In this document: positions 45,180 through 54,163 of the stretch, piece after piece
Position numbering within the stretch: position 1 is the stretch's first letter
Layout of the letters: each line of letters begins with the position of its first letter
Assembly: GCA_038534195.1 (NCBI GenBank)
Contig: JBCAXE010000018.1
Span: forward strand, 3,748-67,747
Source of the DNA: JAJFFW01 sp038534195
GTDB taxonomy: Bacteria; Pseudomonadota; Alphaproteobacteria; Caulobacterales; Parvularculaceae
Direction: 5' to 3'
DNA: 64,000 nt
Notes under the pieces: model-generated
Seen by the model: the letters and a program-made list of their open reading frames with translations, nothing else
Told to the model about the DNA's origin: nothing
Databases searched by the model: none
Position numbers and translations under genes: made by a program

Positions 45180-45213
45180 GCTCTCTTTAGCCAGATAACC
45201 AACTAAAGAGAGC
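45180..45213. terminator. Hairpin between convergent genes
   Basis: Perfect 11-bp stem GCTCTCTTTAG/CTAAAGAGAGC (45180-45190 with 45203-45213) and a 12-nt loop. It lies between the glutaredoxin gene (plus) and the metallophosphoesterase gene (minus), ending 15 bp before the latter's stop, so it can serve both directions. Confidence 0.72.
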
Positions 45214-45228
45214 TTCGACTAAAATCAG

Positions 45229-46800
45229 TCAGCGACCTCCAGACTCGCTTGACCACTTAAGGATGCCGTCTTCATCGTAAACTTCTTCCGCGACGTGCGC
45301 GCCGTTGATATCGAGCACGGCGTATCCGCTTTTGACGATCTCAAAACCGTCGGTCGCTCGATCGCCTTCCACCCATTTAATGCCGGGCATCGGCGTATAC
45401 TTGTCTGGAATTCGGCCCGGCTCGACATCCTTTACATCTGCATGCCGAACCAAATTCCTTGGAAATCCCATCGGTACGCCGCTATGGCCAATGCACCTCC
45501 CCTTACACCCGTCCATAACGGCGTCTTCATAAACGATGCCATTATGTGCGTGACCAAAATACCAATAAGATGGCAATTTTCCACCGAGCGCCGCTTTGAG
45601 CTTACCCAACAGAGCCCTCGGCTTGCCGCCGGTCTTGACAGGATTATGATGCGTTAACGCGATTGTTGTTTTCGAATTATTGAAATGGTTGCGAAGCCAT
45701 TTCGTCTGCGTTTTCTCATCCTTGTCATCGCCTTCAAATCTCGCGCCGTCGGCAAGCCAATCTTGCGTGTAATATGCGCAGTCGAGACCAAAAATTTGAA
45801 CTTGCTCATTTTCCAGAAGAAAGTAGCTCGTCCCTTTTTGATGCTTGAAAGGCGATTTGAACGTCTTGCCGCCAAATTCTAAATCCTTCTCAAGCGCCTT
45901 GAAGTATCCGAGACCGCCGCAATACATCTCGTGATTTGAATTTAACGTGAACGAATGACTGGGCTTGATGACATTGGCGTTCGGCCAATGCGCCAAAAGA
46001 CGAATAGCTTCCTCTCCAGCATTCCAAAACTTTGGAATCTTCATATCGTTGGAAGATGGACAGCCAGAATAATAAGTGTCGCCCAAATGAATTAAGAAGT
46101 CGATCTCTTTGGAAACAATGCTTTCGATCACCTTAAGACCAGGCTTCTTATGATCTCTTCGGGTCACATCGCCAACGCCCCAATCACCTATAATCCCTAC
46201 TCGGCATTTATCGGGTAAGATCACATGACTGGGCCGGTTTCCAAAGTCAGCTTCCGGCACCAGCGTATTCCATGATAATGGGTGCCTGGCGCGCCGAACA
46301 AAGTCACCATTGAATAGGGAAACAAGCCACCCTACGTCCGCATTTTCGTATGTCTTAAAGCCATAGATTTCACCGCCATAAGCCGTTGCGGTTCCCTCGT
46401 TGACCTTCTTGACAAACACCTCATGGAATTGCTTTGGCTTAATCTTTGAATTTGGCAACAGACTGCCTATTGTCTTCAAGAGCGCAGCTAGCAATTCCTT
46501 TATTACTTTTGGGAATTTAACATATCGCGCGACATCATCCGGGTGGTTGAGCGTGAACAAGATCAACCCCATGAAACCTTCTGTTTCGGAGCCGCCCTCT
46601 GGCGGCGGCTTCTCGCGCCAATCTTCCCACCAATCCAGGACGCTCGCCATCCATGCATCTGCATGTTGAAGGTCCTTAACTAAGTCAACGAGCCATTGGG
46701 GCTTCGGCCATTCCGGATCCTCTTCCAACGCTTTTAAGACAGCTTCGAAATCATAATCGTCGTCAAGAAGGCCTTCCATATCAGTTTGAATTTCACTCAT
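45229..46800 (-). CDS. Calcineurin-like metallophosphoesterase with an unrecognised N-terminal domain
   Basis: 523 aa from ATG 46800, chosen because GGGAGAG sits directly upstream; the ATG at 46812 overlaps that site. Residues 200-450 show the five metallophosphoesterase blocks: GDWG (D206), GDTYY (D241), NH (289-290), THHNP (H384/H385) and GHAH (H417, H419). GDWG in block I is the purple-acid-phosphatase style. Residues 1-185 are acidic and Trp-rich (DAWMASVLDWWEDWRE) and match nothing I know. No signal peptide, so cytoplasmic. The gene is clearly AT-richer than its neighbours: bases 46021-46080 hold 22 G/C of 60. This points to horizontal transfer. Substrate unknown. Confidence 0.8.
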   Translation of the reverse strand: MSEIQTDMEGLLDDDYDFEAVLKALEEDPEWPKPQWLVDLVKDLQHADAWMASVLDWWEDWREKPPPEGGSETEGFMGLILFTLNHPDDVARYVKFPKVIKELLAALLKTIGSLLPNSKIKPKQFHEVFVKKVNEGTATAYGGEIYGFKTYENADVGWLVSLFNGDFVRRARHPLSWNTLVPEADFGNRPSHVILPDKCRVGIIGDWGVGDVTRRDHKKPGLKVIESIVSKEIDFLIHLGDTYYSGCPSSNDMKIPKFWNAGEEAIRLLAHWPNANVIKPSHSFTLNSNHEMYCGGLGYFKALEKDLEFGGKTFKSPFKHQKGTSYFLLENEQVQIFGLDCAYYTQDWLADGARFEGDDKDEKTQTKWLRNHFNNSKTTIALTHHNPVKTGGKPRALLGKLKAALGGKLPSYWYFGHAHNGIVYEDAVMDGCKGRCIGHSGVPMGFPRNLVRHADVKDVEPGRIPDKYTPMPGIKWVEGDRATDGFEIVKSGYAVLDINGAHVAEEVYDEDGILKWSSESGGR

Positions 46801-47167
46801 TTTCTCTCCCATAGCGGTTTATTCACGCGCAACATGCGCATGCTCTAGAGTGTAAAACGACTAATCTACGTACAGATTTAAAGAGAACCCTCACCCGACA
46901 CGCGATGAGGAATCATGACACAACAGTGTCTATACAAATGATCAAGATATCTCGAGAACAAGGCGCTGAGGAAGCGCCAACACGATGTAAATTACTTACA
47001 CAACGATCATTTTGAAGACTACACTGCCAAAAATACGCATGCAAGCTATTGCGAATTCGCTCTTGGCGGAGCGGGACGTATACGATGATCATCGCAAAGC
47101 CTTCTACGGAGTTTGTCATTTTGTCTGGTCTTGATTCATCTTGTAACCGATCAAAGGGAGAGCTGCA
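46801..47167. other. AT-rich non-coding gap
   Basis: 367 bp with composition like the adjacent metallophosphoesterase gene. No convincing gene; a 68-codon frame on the minus strand has no ribosome site or recognisable content. Several short hairpins are present: GACAC-AACA-GTGTC (46917-46930) and GGCGCT-GAGGA-AGCGCC (46962-46978). The promoters of the metallophosphoesterase gene and the divergent kinase gene should lie here. Confidence 0.6.
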
Positions 47168-47842
47168 GTGCTAAATCATTCATACAGCAGCCTAATTGAA
47201 ACCCTTTCAGCAACATTCGCCAGAGCCGAAATCGCCCACCCGCTGCGCGTCGCCATCGATGGCCGCACGGCGGCGGGTAAGACGACATTCGCCGGGGAAC
47301 TCGCCGCTGCGCTCACGGCGGCTGGGCGTCCTGTAATACAAACGAGCATCGACGGGTTTCATCGTCCAAAGGCGGAACGCTATGCGCGCGGCAGGCGCTC
47401 GCCCGAAGGATATTACCACGACGCGCGCGATCTGGGCGCCGTGAAACGCCTGCTTCTGGCGCCGCTCGGACCGGATGGAGACCGGCTCTATCGCACCGCG
47501 TCGTTTGATCTTGAGAACGATAAACCCATTGACCAAACGCCGACGCGCGCGCCGGCGGACACCATCCTCCTCGTGGACGGTACGTTTTTGCAGCGCCCTG
47601 AATTGTCGGACAATTGGGATTTTGTGGTCTTTATCGACGTATCCGCAGAAACCTCGCTGGCGCGCGGCGTCGCCCGCGACCAAGACATGCTCGGCGGGAC
47701 AGAAGAAGCCCTCAGCCTCTATAAGGAACGATACTTGCCGGCTTTTTCTTTGTACGAACAGGCGTGCAATCCGCACAAAGGAGCGAACGTTGTGATTGAT
47801 AATCGTGATTGGGGCCGCCCGAAAGCGTTATTTCGAACCTAA
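47168..47842 (+). CDS. Uridine-kinase-like P-loop nucleoside kinase
   Basis: 224 aa, GTG start with GGGAGAG upstream. Walker A is DGRTAAGKTTFA near residue 29, followed by SIDGFHRPKAERYARGRRSPEGYYHD, the loop that in uridine kinase/phosphoribulokinase members holds the catalytic Asp and the nucleoside. VDGTFLQRPEL and DWVVFIDVSAE-like FVVFIDVSAETSLARG complete the fold. These proteins phosphorylate uridine, cytidine or related small substrates; the exact one is not readable. Confidence 0.83.
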   Translation: MLNHSYSSLIETLSATFARAEIAHPLRVAIDGRTAAGKTTFAGELAAALTAAGRPVIQTSIDGFHRPKAERYARGRRSPEGYYHDARDLGAVKRLLLAPLGPDGDRLYRTASFDLENDKPIDQTPTRAPADTILLVDGTFLQRPELSDNWDFVVFIDVSAETSLARGVARDQDMLGGTEEALSLYKERYLPAFSLYEQACNPHKGANVVIDNRDWGRPKALFRT

Positions 47843-47874
47843 TTCCCAGAAGATTTCATCCCGACCAGGAAAGT

Positions 47875-47895
47875 CGCGGTGAGTTGATCACCGCG
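47875..47895. terminator. Hairpin between convergent genes
   Basis: Perfect 8-bp stem CGCGGTGA/TCACCGCG with a 5-nt loop, between the kinase gene (plus) and the DUF3035 gene (minus). No T-run on either side, so its strength as an intrinsic terminator is uncertain. Confidence 0.5.
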
Positions 47896-47928
47896 CAATC
47901 GGGCATCAAGATCTAGGTTTGTAAGCCC

Positions 47929-48516
47929 CTAAAAAATCCCCGGCAGGCCGAGCGTTGCGTTGTCTTTCTTGATCACGACTTTCGCTTCTTCGCCGGTTAC
48001 AGCCTTGATTGCAGTTTCGCGGGCGGCGAGCCATTCTTCGGGGTTGTCAACGCGCAGAGGCGCGGCTGAGTCGTCGACCTTGCCGTCAATGAATTTCCAG
48101 AAGATGAGCTGATTGGCGAAGCTGCGGTCTTTCGCGCCGCGCCCGCCATTTTCCGCATTCAGAATATTGCGGATGTTGGGATCAGCGGTCAGGGCGTTCG
48201 CCTTTTGCAGGAAGACTTGCTCGCCCTGGCTCGGCGGCGCGGCGCCGGGATCGCCGAGCAGCACCTGTTTGGCGCGCTCAGAAGACGACAGCTCTTGCGG
48301 GCGCGCTTCGCCCGGCTTTGGCGGCCGCAAGGAATAGTCCGGCGGCACGACAAGCGGCGCTTTGGTGGCGATGGCGAATTCGTCCGGCGGGTTCTTGCCC
48401 GAACCGAGGGCCTTGCCGAGACCAGCGCATCCGTTGGTCAACAAGGCGGCCGCCGCCAGGCACAGGCCGGTGCGAAGAAAAGAATTCCTGGTCACTTTCA
48501 CGTCACTCCACTTCAT
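47929..48516 (-). CDS. DUF3035 lipoprotein (possible BamF-type subunit)
   Basis: 195 aa from ATG 48516; an ATG at 48534 is the alternative. A signal peptide with lipobox TNGC is followed by the DUF3035 hallmark NPPDEFAIATKAPLVVPPDY, then SLRPPKPGEARPQ. The rest is helical and ends TLGLPGIF. I recall that an alphaproteobacterial Bam-complex lipoprotein (BamF in Caulobacter) has this type of N-terminal motif; that link is from memory and tentative. It lies downstream of lspA, the signal peptidase that would process it. Confidence 0.8.
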   Translation of the reverse strand: MKWSDVKVTRNSFLRTGLCLAAAALLTNGCAGLGKALGSGKNPPDEFAIATKAPLVVPPDYSLRPPKPGEARPQELSSSERAKQVLLGDPGAAPPSQGEQVFLQKANALTADPNIRNILNAENGGRGAKDRSFANQLIFWKFIDGKVDDSAAPLRVDNPEEWLAARETAIKAVTGEEAKVVIKKDNATLGLPGIF

Positions 48517-48570
48517 AGTCGCCGCCCCGCGCATGGCTTTATAGGCCCGGCCGACGCCGTTGGCAAAAGC

Positions 48571-49107
48571 TTATGCGGCCTTCGAGCCGCGGCTTTCCAG
48601 ATAGGCGTCCAGCAAGAGAAGGCCGACGCCCACATTGATCGCCGCATCGGCGATGTTAAAGACCCAAGGGAAGTAAAGCCCTGAGAAATCAAGAAAATCG
48701 ACCACGAACCCGTAGGCGATCCGGTCGTAGAGATTGCCGAGGGCGCCGCCGACGATTAACGCGATCGCCGTGGCGGCGAGCGGCTTTTTGGTGCGACCGA
48801 GCCAGACGGTCAGCGCCACTGCAATGCCGATCGAAATCGTCGACAACAGGACCCGCGAGCCCATGCCGCCGGCGAGCATGCCGAAGCTCGCGCCTTTATT
48901 CTCAACATAAGTGAGGTCAAAGATCGACGACAGCTCAATCCGTCTAATTTCCGGCAGCTTCACCTGGTGGACGATGATGAATTTCGTAATCTGGTCAGCG
49001 ACCGCAACCAGCGCCGCGCCGATCAGGGCGCGCGAGAAAAGCGGATTGGCGCGCGCTTCGGCCCACCAATCTTTCGCTTTCGCCTGAAAGGATTGCGTCT
49101 CGCTCAT
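48571..49107 (-). CDS. lspA: Lipoprotein signal peptidase II
   Basis: 178 aa from ATG 49107, with GAGG about 10 nt upstream; a GTG at 49116 overlaps the ileS stop. Four membrane helices. Catalytic aspartates are D137 in GFVVDFLDF and D154 in FNIADAAINVG, with NLYDR before them. It cleaves prolipoproteins after lipid attachment; this window encodes several likely substrates, including pal, the DUF3035 and the DUF2799 proteins. It follows ileS closely, a widely conserved pair. Confidence 0.96.
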   Translation of the reverse strand: MSETQSFQAKAKDWWAEARANPLFSRALIGAALVAVADQITKFIIVHQVKLPEIRRIELSSIFDLTYVENKGASFGMLAGGMGSRVLLSTISIGIAVALTVWLGRTKKPLAATAIALIVGGALGNLYDRIAYGFVVDFLDFSGLYFPWVFNIADAAINVGVGLLLLDAYLESRGSKAA

Positions 49108-49112
49108 GCCGC

Positions 49113-52049
49113 TCACGCCTCAACCGCGTCCGCGCAGCGCACGCATAAGTCAGGATGCGCCGCCGCGTCGCCCACATCGCCTGTGTAACGCCAGCACCGC
49201 TCGCATTTCTTTGTCTCCGCTGCGGCGGGTTCAACGGCGACGCCAGCGATTTCGTCAAGGCGAAACGCCGACGATGGGCCCTCGCCTTTTTCGAGCGTCA
49301 CGGCGCCGGTGATAAACAACTCGGCGAGATCGTGATTTTTCACCGCCGCCAATAAATCCGCATCGGCGATATGAACGCGCGGCGCCGCTTCAAGGCTTGC
49401 GCCGATGCGTTTTTCGCGGCGCTCCACTTCGAGCGCGCCAGTGACCACGCGGCGCACCTTGCGAACGAGCGCCCATTCCGCCGCCAGGGCGTCATCGCGC
49501 CAGCCCGCCGGCGTTTGCGGGAATGTCTGCAAGTGGACCGACCCGGCGTCGGCGCCATAGCGCTCCAACCAGGCTTCTTCCGTCGTGAAAACGCAGATTG
49601 GCGCCAGCCAATGCATGATGCGCGTCAAAGCGAGGTCCATCACCGTGCGCGCTGCGCGCCGGCGCGGGTCATCGGCGCGGTCGCAGTAAAGCGAATCCTT
49701 GCGGATATCGAGGTAGAACGCCGACAGATCCATGGAGCAAAAGTCAAAGACCTGGCGCCAGACGCCTTTGAAGTCGAACGCCTCGTACCGCGCGCGAATG
49801 TCAGCGTCGAGCGCCGCCATCCGGTGGAGCATGTAGCGTTCAAGCTCCGGCATGGCGCCGACGGCCACAGCCTCGGCCTCATCACATCCGTTGAGCGCGC
49901 CAAGCAGGTATCGCAACGTGTTGCGCAGCTTGCGATAAGCGTCGACCGCGGTGTCGATGATCTCTTTGGAGATGCGCAGATCGTCCGTGTAGTCCGAACT
50001 CGCCACCCAGATGCGAATGATCTCGGCGCCGTATTGTTTGATGATCTCATCGGGCGCAACTACATTGCCGAGGGACTTTGACATTTTGCGCCCCTCGCCG
50101 TCGCCCACAAACCCGTTTGTGACCACGTGATTATAGGGCGCGCGCCCGCGCGTGCCGCAGCTTTCAAGAAGCGAGGACTGAAACCAGCCGCGATGCTGGT
50201 CGGAGCCTTCGCAATAAACATCCGCCGGCCACGGAAGATCGTCGCGTTCTTCCAGAACAAAAGCGTGCGTCGTGCCGGAATCGAACCAGACATCAAGGAT
50301 GTCGTCGATTTTCTCATAGTCGCCGGCGTCATGCTTATCGCCGAGGAAGTCTTGCGCTGGCGTGTCGAACCACGCGTCTGCGCCATGTTCTTCGATGGCG
50401 GCGAGAACGCGCGCGTCCACGTCTGCATCCTGAAGAATGTCGCCGGTCGCTTTGTTGACGAAAACCGTGATCGGCACGCCCCAGGCGCGTTGGCGCGAGA
50501 TCAGCCAGTCGGGCCGGCCCTCCACCATTGTTCGAATGCGGTTACGGCCCGCGTCGGGCGTGAACTGCGTCTCGTCGATGGCCGCGAGCGCATTTTCGCG
50601 CAGCGTCTTGCCATTGGCCGTCGACTTATCGAGGGCGATGAACCATTGCGGCGTGTTGCGGAAGATCACCGGCGCCTTTGACCGCCACGAATGCGGATAG
50701 GAGTGCGTGAGGCGGCCGCGCGCCAGCAATTTGCCGTGGGCGATCAGCTGTTCGACGACTTTCTTGTTGGCGCCGCCGTCCTTGCCTTTTTTCTTTCCTT
50801 CGATGACGAGCACCTGTTCGCCGGTGAAGCCGGGCGCTTCGTCCGTATAGGCGCCGAATTCGTCGACTGTGTAGGGAATTTCGGCCTGGGTCCCGAAGGC
50901 GGACACCCAGGCGATATAGTCTTCCTGACCGTGGCCGGGCGCAGTGTGCACGAAACCGGTGCCCGCTTCGTCCGTTACATGATCGCCCGCAAGAAGCGGC
51001 ACGTCGAAGTCATAGCCGCCGTCAAAACCCTTGAGTGGGTGCGCGCAAGTGACCGCCGCCAAAGTCTCGCCGGCGACGTCGCCAAGGCGCGTCCAGCGGT
51101 CGATCAAACCAGCCTCGCGCACGCTTTCCGCAAGCGCGTCCGATATGATGAGCTTGTCGCCCGCCTTGGACCACGGCTCGAAATCAAGGTCGGCCTTCAT
51201 CGCCTCCACCTGATAAACCCCGTAGGACAAATGCGGGCCGAAACAGATCGCGCGGTTGCCGGGGATGGTCCAGGGCGTCGTCGTCCAGATCACGACCGAT
51301 GCGTCCGACAATTCCGAATGCGTGTCATCAATCTTGGCGACCGGAAACTTCACCCAGATCGTCGTGGACTGATGATCGTGATATTCGATTTCCGCTTCCG
51401 CGAGCGCCGTCTGCTCCACGGGCGACCACATCACCGGTTTGGAGCCGCGATAAAGCAGCCCGAGATCGCGAAATTTCAACAGCTCGCGAGCGATGATAGC
51501 CTCTGAGCGATACGCCATCGTCGTGTACGGATCGTCCCAGTCGCCTTCGCCGCCGAGGCGCTTGAATTCGTCGCGCTGAATATCAAGCCATTTTTGCGCA
51601 TAGGCGCGGCAGGCGGCGCGAAACTCAGAAGACGGCACATCGCGCTTGGCGTGACCTTTTGCGCGAAACTCTTCTTCGACTTTCCATTCGATGGGCAGGC
51701 CATGACAGTCCCAGCCGGGCACATAATTGCTGTTGAAGCCCGCCATCTGCTTGGAGCGGACGATAAGGTCTTTCAGCACTTTCGTCAGCGCCGTGCCCAT
51801 ATGGATATGGCCGTTGGCGTAAGGCGGGCCATCATGCAGCGTGTAGGTCTCGCGTCCCTTGGCCGTCTCGCGCAAGCGCTGATAGAGCTTCATTTCCGCC
51901 CAGCGCTTTAAAAATTCCGGTTCGCGCTTCGGCAGGCCCGCGCGCATGGGGAAGTCCGTCTTCGGCAAAAACAGCGTGTCTTTGTAGTCGCGCCCGGACC
52001 CGGCTTGTTTGGCGGCGTCCGCTTCCTTCGGCGATGCGTCGTCTGGCAT
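49113..52049 (-). CDS. ileS: Isoleucine--tRNA ligase
   Basis: 978 aa class I synthetase. HIGH box is HIHMG (81-85), the KMSKS box is intact in GRKMSKSLGN, and the CP1 editing domain has TTTPWTIPGNRA-like WTTTPWTIPGN. The C-terminal zinc site is CERCWRY ... CVRC. The length and zinc finger mark the bacterial (mupirocin-sensitive type 1) form. AAGAGA precedes the ATG. Confidence 0.98.
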   Translation of the reverse strand: MPDDASPKEADAAKQAGSGRDYKDTLFLPKTDFPMRAGLPKREPEFLKRWAEMKLYQRLRETAKGRETYTLHDGPPYANGHIHMGTALTKVLKDLIVRSKQMAGFNSNYVPGWDCHGLPIEWKVEEEFRAKGHAKRDVPSSEFRAACRAYAQKWLDIQRDEFKRLGGEGDWDDPYTTMAYRSEAIIARELLKFRDLGLLYRGSKPVMWSPVEQTALAEAEIEYHDHQSTTIWVKFPVAKIDDTHSELSDASVVIWTTTPWTIPGNRAICFGPHLSYGVYQVEAMKADLDFEPWSKAGDKLIISDALAESVREAGLIDRWTRLGDVAGETLAAVTCAHPLKGFDGGYDFDVPLLAGDHVTDEAGTGFVHTAPGHGQEDYIAWVSAFGTQAEIPYTVDEFGAYTDEAPGFTGEQVLVIEGKKKGKDGGANKKVVEQLIAHGKLLARGRLTHSYPHSWRSKAPVIFRNTPQWFIALDKSTANGKTLRENALAAIDETQFTPDAGRNRIRTMVEGRPDWLISRQRAWGVPITVFVNKATGDILQDADVDARVLAAIEEHGADAWFDTPAQDFLGDKHDAGDYEKIDDILDVWFDSGTTHAFVLEERDDLPWPADVYCEGSDQHRGWFQSSLLESCGTRGRAPYNHVVTNGFVGDGEGRKMSKSLGNVVAPDEIIKQYGAEIIRIWVASSDYTDDLRISKEIIDTAVDAYRKLRNTLRYLLGALNGCDEAEAVAVGAMPELERYMLHRMAALDADIRARYEAFDFKGVWRQVFDFCSMDLSAFYLDIRKDSLYCDRADDPRRRAARTVMDLALTRIMHWLAPICVFTTEEAWLERYGADAGSVHLQTFPQTPAGWRDDALAAEWALVRKVRRVVTGALEVERREKRIGASLEAAPRVHIADADLLAAVKNHDLAELFITGAVTLEKGEGPSSAFRLDEIAGVAVEPAAAETKKCERCWRYTGDVGDAAAHPDLCVRCADAVEA

Positions 52050-52242
52050 CGGTCAATCTCTTCTTAATTGCTTGAACATGGGGGCGATAATGTCCCGGTC
52101 CCGATTGGCGGCTTTTTACTTAGCCTACCATAGATCGAGCCGGGCCGATAATTCGACCCGGACGCCTTAAGATGCTTATCGATTTTAAATCGCCCATGGG
52201 CGAGGCCATAGCAGCGCGCGCGCGCGCCGTCACCCCAAAGGA

Positions 52243-53340
52243 TCAAGAAAGGCGCAGGAACGTGATTTGGTCCGGATCGGCTTCACAGGTCAGCGTGCGC
52301 AGGAATTGCCGGCCGCGCTGATCTTGCGCCGTGAGGTCCGCCTCAAGGCGCACAAGCGTTGGGCTCAACGGTTTCACCGCCGTCGGGGCCGCCGGCATGG
52401 CGACGAAGTGGCCGTCGCGGCTCGCCGCCCGGCGCGCCTCCGCTGCGCACTGGTTATAGGCGGCTTGGATCGAGAAGATCACCGCTTCATTTTCTACTTC
52501 CTCACCACCCAACAGATCATCTTCAAGGTCGTCGCGTTCCACAGGCGATGACGGCGCAGGCCGGGGGCTGTCTTCAAAACGGTTCGGCGCATCTTCATCC
52601 ACTGATCCGTCTTCAAGCCGGTTGCCGCGGCGATTGTCGCGGCGCACGTCGTTGCGGCGATCGTCTTCGAAGACATCGTCGCGGCGGTCAGGATCTTCAA
52701 ACCGGCCGCTACCGCGGTCGAAGTCAGGCTCTTCGGCGCGATCGTCAAAGTCTTGCGCCGCGCGCTCGCGCAGTTCCGCCTCGCGGCGGCGCAATTCCTC
52801 TTCGCGCCGGTCAAGCTCGGCCTGGCGGCGATCAAACGCTTCTTCGCGCGCCCGGTCAGCGCCGTCGTCGAACCGGCGTTCTTCTCCGCGCTCCTGGCCG
52901 CGTTTTTGGCCGCGTTCGTAATAATAATCGTCCCGGCGCGGATCGTACCGACGGTAGCGCTGGTCATCATAACGCGCCCGCGCGTCAGCGCGCGCCCGAT
53001 CAGCCTCGGCGAGTTCGTTCAAAATGATCGCGCCGCCGATCACGCCAAGCGCAATGCCTGCGGCTTTTCCGCCGCCGCCCCGGCGATAGCCGCGCCGGTA
53101 TCCGCCGCGATAGCCGCCGCGCGCATAGCCGCCCCGCGCATAGCCGCGATGACGAAACCCGCGCCCTGACCGGTAATAACCGCGTCCGTAATAGCCTCGG
53201 CCGCCGCGATAGAACTTGCCGCCGCCGCTGACCGCCACGCTCACCTGCGCCGGGCCGCCCCCGGCGAAAGCGGGCGCTGAGACGCCGAGCGATGTTGCAA
53301 AAGCGGTGACGGCGAAAAGGCTGACTTTTAAGAGATTCAT
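52243..53340 (-). CDS. Exported low-complexity Gly/Arg/Asp-rich protein
   Basis: 365 aa. Signal peptide 1-26 (AFA). Residues 38-92 are Gly/Tyr/Arg repeats (units like RGGY, RGYARGGYARGG), then a hydrophobic glycine-rich segment (AAGIALGVIGGAIILNELA, 93-111). Residues 115-285 are extremely charged (Arg/Asp/Glu), with a predicted single-helix stretch AFDRRQAELDRREEELRRRE at 168-187. The last ~75 residues form a small folded domain with two Cys (YNQCAAEARR and LTCEAD). I do not recognise it. The glycine-zipper-like helix suggests envelope association. The coding DNA has tandem repeats at about 53050-53180. Confidence 0.75.
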   Translation of the reverse strand: MNLLKVSLFAVTAFATSLGVSAPAFAGGGPAQVSVAVSGGGKFYRGGRGYYGRGYYRSGRGFRHRGYARGGYARGGYRGGYRRGYRRGGGGKAAGIALGVIGGAIILNELAEADRARADARARYDDQRYRRYDPRRDDYYYERGQKRGQERGEERRFDDGADRAREEAFDRRQAELDRREEELRRREAELRERAAQDFDDRAEEPDFDRGSGRFEDPDRRDDVFEDDRRNDVRRDNRRGNRLEDGSVDEDAPNRFEDSPRPAPSSPVERDDLEDDLLGGEEVENEAVIFSIQAAYNQCAAEARRAASRDGHFVAMPAAPTAVKPLSPTLVRLEADLTAQDQRGRQFLRTLTCEADPDQITFLRLS

Positions 53341-53536
53341 GGCCGGTGCTCCCTCTGCGAAGGGTGAAACGCGTAACTGAGCGCGATTTTACCACTGAAT
53401 TGGGCTTGAATGAGGCCGCGGGCGCCGAAAAGCCGCTGCTGACGCGATTGTGAGACGCCCCGGTTTTTGCGCTTGGCGGCGCGGAAAACGCCCATTACCC
53501 TACCGTATATTAAGGGCTGTAGGGGATTATTCGCCC

Positions 53537-54163
53537 ATGAAGTCAGGATTAGCCATTCTCAGCGCCGCAGGGCTAGCGCTTTCAGCCTGCACCACCGGCA
53601 TGAGCGAGGACGAATGCCTCACCGCCGATTGGCGGGCCCTTGGCGAGCGCGACGGCGGGTTCGGCGAGGCGATCACAAAGTTTGACGAGCGGGCGGAGCG
53701 TTGCGCCAAATTCGCCGTCGCCGCCGACCAGAGCGCTTACGCCGACGGGCGCGAGGAAGGCCTATTGCGTTATTGCACGCCCGATTCCGGCTACGAAGAA
53801 GGCCGCGCCGGCAGGCCCTATCGCGGCGTTTGCCCCGCAGAATCAGAGCGCGCATTCGTTGAGGAATATGAGATCGGCAAACGGCTGTACCAACTGACGA
53901 CGGAATACGACAATGCGGTCAGCCGCTATGAGACGGCTTTGGAAAACCTCAAATCCTATCGCTATGATTTGCGCCAGGCCCGCAATCGCTACAACGAGAA
54001 TACGCTGAACGATGAGGAGCGCGGCGAATTGCGTGACAAGATGCGCGATTATCGCCGCGATATTGAGCAGCTTGAAAACGATCTGCCGTTGCTGGAAGTG
54101 GACATTGATCGCGCGCGCGACCGGCTCGACGATTATCGCGACTTCCTTGCCGACCGGCTTTAA
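53537..54163 (+). CDS. DUF2799 lipoprotein
   Basis: 208 aa from ATG 53537. Lipobox LSACT gives the lipidated Cys at 18. Residues 25-105 match DUF2799: CLTADWRALGERDGG, then RCAKFAVAADQSAYADGREEG, CTPDSGYEEGRAG and YRGVCP, with regularly placed Cys. Residues 115-208 form a long charged coiled coil. Function of DUF2799 is unknown. Divergent from the low-complexity gene and convergent with ribF, overlapping it by 4 bp. Confidence 0.82.
   Translation: MKSGLAILSAAGLALSACTTGMSEDECLTADWRALGERDGGFGEAITKFDERAERCAKFAVAADQSAYADGREEGLLRYCTPDSGYEEGRAGRPYRGVCPAESERAFVEEYEIGKRLYQLTTEYDNAVSRYETALENLKSYRYDLRQARNRYNENTLNDEERGELRDKMRDYRRDIEQLENDLPLLEVDIDRARDRLDDYRDFLADRL

Noticed and set aside
46913..47119. 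68-codon frame on the minus strand in the AT-rich gap
   Set aside because: No ribosome-binding site, no recognisable domain, and Cys/Ile-rich random-looking composition.
45229..47842. A defence or toxin-antitoxin island around the metallophosphoesterase
   Set aside because: Only one atypical gene is present; no nuclease, helicase, antitoxin or integrase nearby to support it.
50691..51506. 271-codon plus-strand frame
   Set aside because: Antisense to ileS; composition typical of complementary-strand shadow.
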